Below, one piece after another: positions 45,801 to 55,200 of a stretch of 64,000 nt of DNA; the stretch's first letter is position 1; each line of letters opens with the position of its first letter. A model generated the notes under the pieces. That model searched no databases. It saw only the letters and a list, made by a program, of their open reading frames with translations, and was not told where the DNA came from. The position numbers and the translations under genes are program-made. The stretch lies in assembly GCA_035629025.1 (NCBI GenBank), contig DASPIU010000063.1:11166-75165 (forward strand). Reading direction: 5' to 3'. The stretch is from Stenotrophomonas_A sp035629025 (GTDB lineage Bacteria; Pseudomonadota; Gammaproteobacteria; Xanthomonadales; Xanthomonadaceae).

Positions 45801-46212
45801 CGGCATCGGCGGCACCAGGACCCAGTTCATCGGTGCGCGAACCCGGCAGACGGATGCGCCCGCCGCTGTTTTCCACCGTGGCGAAAGTTTCGCCAGCCAC
45901 CGGCTGACCATCCTCGCCGAGCAGACGCACGACCACGTGCACCGGCGACTGGCCGTCGGCGGGGACGCCATCGCGGTCCACTTCGACCACGACCTGTTCG
46001 CCCTGCCGGGCGCGGCGGGCCGCGTCTTCGGACAGGCGCGGCGCGGCGGCGTCGGCGCTGGCCGGCGTGCGCGGATACAGCGGCGTCGAATCGCCCAGCA
46101 ACGGCGTGAAACCGCTGCTGCCGACCTGCTGCGCCAGCGCCGGCAGGGCCGCCAGCGCACAGGCCAGCAGGGTCAGGCGCGGAGCGCGCCGCGTCATGTT
46201 GGACCGGCTCAT
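42850..46212 (-). CDS. Large outer-membrane beta-barrel protein with Ig-like N-terminal domain
   Basis: A protein of 1,120 residues. A signal peptide (LTLLACALAALPALAQQ) is followed at residues 65-200 by a Big_1/invasin-like region (GVPADGQSPVHVVVRLLGED and GQPVAGETFATVENSGGRI). About 850 residues of alternating strands follow with frequent aromatic girdle residues (LYVRVDNQHSYLLYGDFQTG, LQNRFQLGVAYRDTDTNRV, LLRQNLWLSAGYNWSGFEG), ending in FFLRLRFKF, a barrel-type terminus. No TonB box or plug is evident. Its start overlaps the giant gene's stop by 4 bp (ATGA), implying coupled synthesis. I do not recognise a characterised homologue. A role as anchor or exporter of the giant protein is inferred from position. 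Confidence 0.82.
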   Translation of the reverse strand: MSRSNMTRRAPRLTLLACALAALPALAQQVGSSGFTPLLGDSTPLYPRTPASADAAAPRLSEDAARRARQGEQVVVEVDRDGVPADGQSPVHVVVRLLGEDGQPVAGETFATVENSGGRIRLPGSRTDELGPGAADADRVAPGVQLLLHDGVAEFDLLAPDQPQDVVLRVTARGLSAEGAIAFVPEMREMIATGLIEGVINFRRRDNSTLLAPVDHDDVFERDIRRWEKQFNHGKASAAARTAFFVKGRIKGEYLLTAAYDSDKQVRGRLLHDIQPEEFYPVYGDASLRGFDARSAERLYVRVDNQHSYLLYGDFQTGDTLATATGIGARGSVPQRSLGTYNRTATGLGWHYENARVRSNVFAIQDSLRQVIEEFASQGSGPYALRNNAVLEGSERVEVVVRDRNQPSRIVAVTPLARLVDYSFEPFSGRILLNQFLPSFDSNLNPVSLRITYELDQGTESFWVYGADGQWRATDALELGGSVVDDRNPFAPFRMGSANAGYRFGEHTALAVEFARTQSEVNTNSINQVATPGLQDLSGDVEGDAWRVQFDHDGERLDASVFAARTDPGFNNPASPLFGGRGEYNVDVAYHLNARLELYVEGLRSEDRNPDGGKRDAGGLGARVKATDKLTLDMGWRSIRETVGAYSPWTSPLGYGDAGGLTGGFATGAGGGALGYGQQPLDTLTGLPVIGSSSAITGTASDLPVGTRLESDSVRLGAGYRASDKLSVGAEYEQGVSGEDRQRVAAGVDYQVFERSRVYGRYEKQTGLTSAYGITTTDREADALVFGVDTSYMRDTQAFSEYRMRDAISGRDVQAASGIRNNWDIAEGVRLSSSAERVKVYDGTTGDATGLALALDYSANPLWRGAVRVEHRISGDVASTDTDEAFNTTLLQFMLARKLSRDWTLLGRNYLLSTDYAARGDVLQNRFQLGVAYRDTDTNRVNALARYEYKLERDESGLVLVDGQAVDGSSQDIRTRAHIVSTHADWHPSRPWWLTGRVAGKWQQDRFAYADGGRVDSRFHAVLLSGRLVYDLTENWDIGVLGATFRGQDGGNQYGYGLEVGRLLRQNLWLSAGYNWSGFEGDRDLSGYEYTQQGFFLRLRFKFDEDLLRRDPVRYRDPTR

Positions 46213-49200
46213 GGGCGCACCTCCCCGGTGGCGGACGCAGCGGGCGGCGGCGACTTCCTTGGCTGGACGATCACCGGCGCCTGCGCAGCGGTATCGGTGG
46301 CCTGTTGCGGCGCGCGCGCCGGCTTGCTGCTGAAGCGCAGCGGGGCATGTTCGAGCTCGCGCTCGGGCGCGCGCACTTCGCCTTGCGTGCGCCGCGCCTT
46401 GACCTGTTCCAGCACCGGATTGGCGCAGCTGCCCTCGATGAAGTCGGCGCGATGCAACTCGCCGTTCTTGAGGTCGATGAACAGGCTGTCGGCATCGCCC
46501 AGGTTGCGGTTGCTGCTGGTGGTCAGGCGCGCACCGTCGGGCAGCGTGCTGGCGTCCACCTTCAGCGTGTGGCTCTGCGGCGGCAGGCCGCAGTAGCTGT
46601 ACTTGCCCTCCGAATCACTGACCACCCAGGTGCCATCCTCGAAGTACAGGCGCACGCCGGGAATGCCGATCTCTTCCAGGTCCTGCACGTGGTTGCCGTT
46701 GCAGTCCACGAACACCTTGCCGAGCACGCAGCCTTCCTCGGTGAACACACCACCGGTGACGCGCACGCGGTACTGCGCCTGGTTCGTCGCCTGCGCGCCG
46801 GCACGCGGTTGCAGACTGACCGGGTCGATGCAGCCGCCGGCAATCGAGCAGCCATGGGCCTGCGCGCGGTTGATGCCATCGCCCTGCTGCGCGCCGACGC
46901 CGATGCGCACGCGGTAGGTCAGCGCGATCTGCTGCCCGACCTGGATCGGCCCCAGGGTGAAGCCCAGGCCTGGGCCGGGCTTGCCGACCGGCTCGGCGGC
47001 GGCGGCACCGTTGGCGCGCGCCGTGCCTTCGATGTAGGTGAAGCCGCGCGGCAGGCGATCGACGACGTTGACCGTCTGCATCGGGCTGCCGGCGGTCTGG
47101 CGCACGGTGATCGTGTACTGCACGGTGTCGCCGATCTCCGCGGTCTGGCGGTCGCCGGTCTTGGTGATCGACAGGCCCGTCGCCACCGCGGTGTCCAGCG
47201 GGATGTGGTTGTGCACGATGTCGGCCACCGCCGAACCGGCGAACAGGTCCAGGTAGTACGCGGTCGCCGGGCCGACCGGTGCGGTCGGCGGATTCGCGTC
47301 CGGCTGCACGTCGAGGCGGCCACCGGCTTCGCCAGGCGGCGACAGCGCCTGTGCCTGCGCCGGGATCAGCGTGGAGACGAAGCTGTAGCCACCAGGCGGC
47401 GCGACGCTGAGGCGGAACTCGCAACGCGCCGGTGCCGCCGGGCCGAGCAGGAACTGGTAGGCACCGTCACTGCCCACGGTCATCGAGATCGCATTGCCCT
47501 CGATGTGATAACCACCGCTGGCGGCGTTGAGCACGCTGCTGGCCGGGTCGAAGCCGGCGCACACGCCGGTCGGCGCGAACGTCACCACCGAACCGGGCAC
47601 CGGATCACGGGTGACCGCGTCGTAGACCACGCCCGACGGATCCACCGGCAGGCTCTGCTGCGGCAGGTTCTCGCCAGCCTTCAGCACCACTTCCAGCTGG
47701 CTGATGCCACCTTCGCTGATGCGGCAGGCGCTGGCGTTGCCGGCGGCCATCGCGCTGTCGGCGGCGCACGACACCACGCCGCCGGCGCTGGTCTCGCCAG
47801 TGACCGGCCAGCCCCAGACCACGCCCGAGCCCGGATGGCGGAAGCGCAGCTGCCACTTCTGCCCGGGAATCACGTCGCCAATGCGGTAGCTGCCATCGGC
47901 GGCGCTGGTCGCGGTGCGTGCAACCTGGCCGCTGGCCGGGTCCACCAGCTCCACGGTCCAGCCCTGCAGGCGCTGGTCGGCGCCATCGAGGATGCGTACC
48001 TGCTCGCCGCTTTCAAACCACACCGTGCCCGACACCGAGGCCGCCAGCTGCACCTGCGTCGGCAGGCGGCAGGCGTTCTGGGTGATAGCCGGATCGCAGG
48101 TCGGCAGCTGGCTGACATCGCCGTCGAAGGCGGCGCGCTCGCTGCTGGTCGGCATGCGGTTGTCGTTCTCGCCACCACCTTCGACCATGACCGCGTTGTT
48201 CACCGGGGCGCCGGTGGCGGCCGCGGCGTTGACCCGCACCGGCACCTGGATGCGCTCGGCCGCGGTCGCGCCGCTGGCAATCACCGCACTGCTGCGGCAG
48301 GTGAAGCGCGTATCGCCCGCAGCGCCGGAGCAGGTCCAGCCATTGCCGGCCGGCACCGCCGCCAGCACCACCCCGGCAGGCAGGCGTTCGCTCACGGTGT
48401 ACTCGCCACGGCTCGGCTGCTGGCCGACGTTGCGCACGCTGATCGCGTAACTGGCGTCGTTGTTGACGGTGAAGCGCTCCGGGGTGGCCGCCTTGCTGAC
48501 CACCAGGTCGGGCGAATCGCCGATCTCGCCAAAGTTGTTTTCCAGCGACTCGGCACCGATCGGCAGCACGATGGCGCTGATCGCCGAGGGCAGCACATCG
48601 CGCGCGGTCGCCGTGCCAACCACGCCGCCACCGATGCGGCCGGCATTGGTCGCGCCGTTGAGCGTATGCGGCGGCTGCTCGGGCTCGGTCACCGCGTAGG
48701 TGCCCGGGCGCAGGCCGTCGAAACGGTACTGGCCTTGCGCGTCGGTGGTGGCAGTGGCGTCGACGCTGCGGCCAAGGTCATCGGTACCGTGCAGGACGAT
48801 GCGCACGCCGCCGATACCGGCCTCGCCATTGTCGGCCTGGCCGTTGTCGTTGTTGTCGGCGTACACGCGGCCGGCGATGCTGCCCGCCGGCAATTCGCCG
48901 AAGTTGTTCTGCTCGGCGTGCTGGTTGACGCCGAGCACGATGGCGGCAATCGACGATGGCGTGGTCGCCACCGGCGTGACGGGGCCGCCCGCCGTGCCGG
49001 CCACCGTGCGGCCGTTGCCGGTATTGGCCGGCTGCTGCGGTTCGCTCACCGTGTAGGTGCCCGGCGGCAGCTGCTCGAAGCTGTAGCGGCCGTCGGCATC
49101 GGTGACCACATCGCGCTCCACCGGCTGGCCCTGCAGGTCCTGGCCGCGCAGCTGCACGCTGACGTTGGCGATGCCGCTTTCATCGGCGCCGATCAGGCCG

Positions 49201-52200
49201 TCGTCGTTGCGGTCCAGCCACACACGTCCGCTGAGGCCGCTGTTGAGCGGAATCTCGCCGAACAGGTTGTCGATGGAGGCGCTGCCGGGCACGCGCAGGT
49301 CGATGCTGCTGATGGTGCTGGGCACGGTCGCCACCGGCGTCGCGGTGCCGGCGCCCACGCCGCCGATCTGGCCGGGCGTGGTGATGCCGTTGCTGGTGCC
49401 AGCCGGCTGCTGCGGTTCGACCAGCTGGTACTGGCCCGGGCGCAGCCCTTCAAAAACGAAGCGGCCCTGGCTGTCGGTCTGCACGTCGCGCTGCACGGCC
49501 GCGCCGGTGTCATCGGTGCCCTGCACGCGGATCAGCACATTGGCGATGCCGGTTTCGGCGGCGCCAGCGTGGGCGCCATCGTTGTTGGCGTCGAAGAACA
49601 CCACGCCGGCCAGCGACACCGGCAAGGTTTCGGCGAAGTCATTGGCCAGCGACTGCTTGCCGGCGGGCAGCGTGATCGCGGTGATCGCGCTGGGCACGCT
49701 GGACACCGCCGTGGCCACGCCCGAAGGCGTACCGTCGATGGTGCCGGCGCGGGTGCTGGCGTTGAGCGTGGTCACGCCATTGACCACCGGCTGCGCGGCC
49801 TGCTCGGTCACGCTGTAAGTGCCGGCGGGCAGATCGGCGAAGCGATAACTGCCATCGGCGGCGGTGACCACGGCGGCCATCGACTGGCCAAGCGCGTCAT
49901 GGCTGCCGGCTGGCAGCTGCACGGACACCCCGCCGATGCCGGGCTCGCCCGCATCACGCACGCCGTTGTTGTTGGCATCGAGGTAGACGCTGCCGGACAA
50001 CGCGCCGGCCAGTTCGCCGAAGTCGTTGCCGGTCGAGCCGGCCAGCGGCAGGTTGCTCAGATCGATGCGGTTGGTCGGGCGCTCGCGCCCTTCGGCCAGA
50101 CCGGTCGGCTGGGTTTCCTCGATGCGGTAGTCCTGCCCGGACACCGCGCCGCCATAGCTGTAGTCGCCATTGGCATCGGTACTGACCTGCGCGCTGCTGT
50201 CGTCGGCGCTGCCGAACACGCCATCGGCGCCGGCACCGGTGATGGTCAGGCTGACCGAGGGGATGCCGGCGTCGCCCGCGTTGTGGTCGCCATCGTCGTT
50301 GCGGTCCAGGTAGACCTTGCCGCTGATGATGACGTTGGCGAGCTCGCCGAAGTCATAGCCGCTGGCGTCCTGGCCGGCGGCAATGGCGAGCTGGTCGACG
50401 CGGTTGGACACCGAGGCATCGCCCGGCATGGCGGCATTGCCGGCCATGTGCTTGCCGTCGATGTAGCCGGCCGGCTGGGTCTGGGTGAGGGTGTAGCCAC
50501 CCCCGGCCTGCGGCGGCAGCAGGTCGTTGAAGCGGTAGTGGCCGCCGGCGTCGCTCTGCGTGGTCAGGTTGACCGGGTGGCCCTGGCTGTCGATGCCGGT
50601 GAGGGTCAGCGTGACCGTTGCGATCGGCCGCTCGCCACTGTCGAACTGGCCGTTGTTGTTGCTGGCCGCGGTGCTGGAGAAATCCTCGAACACCACGCCG
50701 GCCAGCGAACCAAGCTTCTCGCCGAAGTCCAGGCCCTGCGCGCCGGCAGCGGCCAACGCGTTGATGTCGATGACGCCATTGGCGTGCTCGCTGGCATCGC
50801 CGTAGCCGGTCGGCTGCGTTTCGCTGACGCGATAGTGCTGGCCGACCACGAGCTGGTCGAACTGGTAGGCGCCGCTGGCATCGGTCTGCACGGTGCGCGG
50901 GGCCGGGTCATCGGCATTGCCGAAGATGCCGTCCGCACCGGCACCGGTCAGGGTGATGGTCACATCCTGCAAGCCGCCGTTGGGCTGCGAGTGGCTGCTG
51001 CCGGCATCGCCGGCGTCGAAATCACCATTGCCGTTGCGGTCCACGTAGACGTGGCCGGACAGCGCGGCGATGGCGTCTTCGCCGAAGTCGAAGCCGGTGC
51101 CGTCGAGGCCCGCACCCAGGTCGATCTGGGTGATGCGGTCGACATCGGCGCCATCGCCGCCCAGCGCGGTGCCGGGCACGCAGCCGCTGGCGCAAACCGC
51201 GCCACCGATCAGGCCAGGGTTCACCGCCGAGGGCCGGTTGCGATAGCCGCCGGTGGGCAGGCGTTCGCGCAGCGCGTAGACCACCAGCGGATCGAGATTG
51301 TCGAAGCGGTAGCTGCCGTCGGCGGCGGTAGTGGTGGTGGCGAGCACCGCGCCGCTGTTCTGATTGAGCAGTTCGACCGTGGCGCCGGCAATGCTGCCGT
51401 CGCTGCCGGCGTCGCGGCGGTCGTTGAAGTTGGCGTCCACGTAGACGTGGCCGGACAGCGAGGGCTGCCGCACTTCGGGGAAGTCGTAACGCACGGCCGT
51501 ATCGGCCGCGCCGACCGGCACCGCGGCATAGCGCGAGTCCGGCGCGGCGGCGGCATAGGTACCGCCCAGCGACGGCGCGCTGGCGCCAGCGGCCGGCGGA
51601 TCGACCGGGCCGTTGTGGTAGCTGGCCGGCTGCACCTGCGCCACCACGTAGCCGGCGGCATCGGCCGGCGACAGGTTCTGGAACTGGTAGCTGCCGTCGG
51701 CCGCGGTGGTCGTCGACAGGTTCACCGCATTGCCATAGGCATCGGTACCGGTGAGGCTGATCGTGACGTTGCCAATGCCCGGCTCGCCACCCTGGCGCAC
51801 GCCGCCATTGGCGCCGGCGCGGTCGCGATCCTCGAACACGGTGCCGGCCAGCGACGAGCGCGTGACCAGGATCGGTACCACCGAGGTGTTGTTGCTGGCG
51901 TTGCGGTCGATCTGCTCGGTGGTCACGCGCACGGTGTTGTTGATCGCCGCCGCACCGGGGTAGCTATCCCAGCGCACCGGCACCACGATGCGCAGCTTGC
52001 CGCCGACGGTGACGTCGCCGAGCGTGCAGTTCAGCGCGCTGCCTGCGAGCGCGCAGGTGCCGGTGCCGTTGGGCACTTCGCCGCCGCCGGGCAGCGGACC
52101 CTTCTTCTGCCAGGTGGCCGGGCCGGTGACGATCAGGCCTGCCGGCAAGGTATCGCTGACTACCGTGCCGGTGCCGTTGAGCGGGCTGCTGCCGCTGCGG

Positions 52201-55200
52201 TCACGCGACAGGCTCGCGCCAGGGCCATTGTTCACGCCGTCGATCACGTAGAAGAACGGCTGGCGCAGCGACACGCTGGTGGCGTTGGCTGGCAAGGCGG
52301 TATCCGGATCGGCGTCCGGTGCGGTGGTCAGCACGCGCTTGCTCACGCCCATGTCGGCCGCGGCGCGGATGGTGGTTTCCTGCGTGGCCTGATTGTTGGC
52401 GGTATTGGTGTCGGCTTCGGCGGCGCTGGCGTTGGCGACGTTGACGACGGTGTCGCCGGAAGCGCCCGGTGCGGTGTCGTAGCGGTAGCGCAGGTACAGC
52501 GTGCTGGTCTGGCTGGAGGCGATGACGCCATCGACATTGTTGGCGAAGCCGACGCCGGGCATCAGGCAGTCCAGTTGCAGCGCCGCGCCGGTGGTCGGAT
52601 TGCTGCCGGCGGCGATGCTGCACGCCGCGGCCGAGTAGCTGCCGTTGGCTGTGGTCGCCGCGCCGATGAAGGTCACCGTGCGCCCCGGCGGCGGAGTGAA
52701 GCTGTCGCTCAGGCGCACGTTGGTGGCCACGGACGGGCCGTTGTTGCGGATCGTCACCTGGTAGGTGAGCAGGTTGGCCGACGGATCGATGGCGTCATAG
52801 CCCAGCGGATCGACGCCGGTCGGAAACTCGGTGTCGATCTTGTTGGTGATCAGGTCCACCGCGCCGCTGCCGAACGGCAGCGAGGCGCTCTTGCTGTCGT
52901 CGCTCGGGTCGCTGTTGAAGTCGTAGGTATTGCCGCCCGCATCGGTGCCGGCGGTGGCATCGGCGTTGCCGTCGCCATCGATGTCGATGACGAAGTCGGC
53001 GACGTTGTCGAACTGGCGGCCGGTGTTGCCGACATTGACGTTGGGCCGGATCACCACCTGCAGCGTTTCGGTCTGCTGGTTGGCCAGGTTCGGCAAGGCC
53101 GGGCACTGCACGCGCACCTGGGCCGGAGCACCGGTGGGGTTGGCGTAGGAGTTGCCGCCGGCGGTGGCGCTGACGGTCACGCCCGCGCCGGGAATGATGT
53201 TGCAGGTGCGCGTACCGGCACCGGTGCGCTGCGCGGAGATGAGAACGAAGCCGGCATCGTTGGCCGGCAGGGTGAACACGTCGCGCAGGATCACGCCAGG
53301 CACGCTCGACGGCCCGGCGTTGAGGTAGGACATCACATAGGTGGTGTTGACGCCGGCCTGGCCCGGCGAACCGGAGGCAATGGTCTTGGCCGTGGTGGCG
53401 ACGTTGGCCACGCGTGCGATGCGAATCCAGTCCGAGGCCTGGTTGTTGCTGCCGTCGAGCTCGCCTACCGAGCCGGCCACGGTGGCATCGATGCCGACGC
53501 CGGCGGTATTGCAATACGCACCGCTGACCGTGGTGCCGCCACAGGTGGTCGAGGGCTGGCTGAAACTGTCGAACAGCGCGCGCTTGACCTGGATGACGAT
53601 CTGCGCGCTGGCGCCATTGGCCAGCGCGGTGGTGCCGGAACGGCAGACCACCGATGCGCCATTGATGGTGCAGTTCCAGCCCGCGGGCGTGCTGGTCACG
53701 CTGATCTGGGTGCGGCCGGTGACAAAGCCCGGCACGGTGTCGTTGACCACCACGCCGGTGGTCGCATCCGGTCCCTGGTTGGTGACGGTGAGGGTGTAGC
53801 TGAGCGTGTCCTGGTTGGCGGCAAGCACGTTGTCGGCATCGCCGGCGCCGTTGGTCTGCTTGGCGATGGTCAGGTCGGAACGTTCGTCGGTGGTGCGGGT
53901 GCCGGCGCCGGAACAGTCGTTGCCGGTTTCCGCGTCGCGGTCGATGCCGTTGCCGGTCAGTGGTTCGATCGAGCCGCCCGAACCGCCGGTGCAGGCGTTG
54001 TTGAGCAGGCTGGCCGCGGAGCTGCGCGCGCGGGTGAGCAACTGCAGTTGCGGCGCCTGCGCGCCCACCGCCAGCGGCAACGAGCCGGCAGCGAGGTCGC
54101 AGGTCACGTGCTGCGGCGTGCCGGGGCTGTAGGCCTGGTCGACCTGGCAGGTCCACGCGCCGCTGGCATACGCCAGGCCCGGCGTGGCGACCACGCCATC
54201 GGGCTGCAGCAGTTCTTCGCCATTGGCCAGCGTATCGACCACCTGCACCTGGCCCGTGGCCGGGCGCGGGCCGAGGTTGCGCAGCACGATGCGGCTGGTC
54301 ATGCGGCTGTCCACGTCGCTGCCCGAGCCGCTCCACACCGGCACCAGGGCCGGGGTCTTGGTCTTCTGCAGCGACAGGTCGGCACCGTCGGCCAGCACGG
54401 TGAAGGTGGTGCTGCCGGTGTTGTCGGTGCTGTTCGGGTCCGGCGTATCGGCGCCGGCGGTGGCGCTGTTGGTGACGTTGCCGCTGCTGTTGGTGCCGGA
54501 GGCCGGCACCAGACTCTCGATGGTGAAGTCGGCGACCGCGCCGACCGCCAGGCTGCCGGCAAGCACGCAGCTGCGGCGGGTGTTGGCGTTGCTGTCGGTG
54601 CAGGTCCAGCCCGCGGGCGCGGTGCCGCCAGTGACGACGAAGCCGGTCGGCAGGTTGTCGACGAAGTTGGGGTTGACCGCGGCACTCGGGCCCTGGTTGC
54701 GCACCTGGATGTGAAACACCACCTGCTCGCCCGAGATTGCCGGCGCGGGTGTCGCGCTCTTGGTCAGGGCCAGGTCGGCGCCCGCGGTGACCGCGGTGTT
54801 GACCGAAGCGGTGTTGTTGTCCTGCAGCGGATCAGGCGTGCTGCCGGCGATGACGCGCGCGGTGTTGACGACGTTGCCGCTGCCAGCGGTGACGCGGCCG
54901 CGGAAACTGAAGCTGGCCGCGCCGCCGGAGGCCAATGCGCCAGCATGAGTGGCGGTCATCGTGGCCGGATCGAAAGTCCAGCCGCTGCCGCTGAAACTGC
55001 TGGCGACGTATTGCACCGCGGCCGGCAGGTCATCGACCACGCGGAAGTTGGACGAGGCGCTCGGGCCGGCATTGCGCACGGTGATGGTGTAGGTCAGCTG
55101 GCCGCCGGCCACGACCGGATCGGGGGTGGCGAGCTTCTCGATGCTGAGGTCGCCGGCCGATTCGAGCGTGGTGGTTTCCACGCGGCGGTTATTGGCGGCG

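Noticed and set aside
42850..46212. TonB-dependent receptor assignment for the large barrel
   Set aside because: No TonB box or plug-domain motifs were seen at the N-terminus, which instead looks Ig-like.
48850..51870. Regularly spaced repeats that could suggest a CRISPR array
   Set aside because: Units are 320-400 bp, diverged, and encode protein domains in frame.
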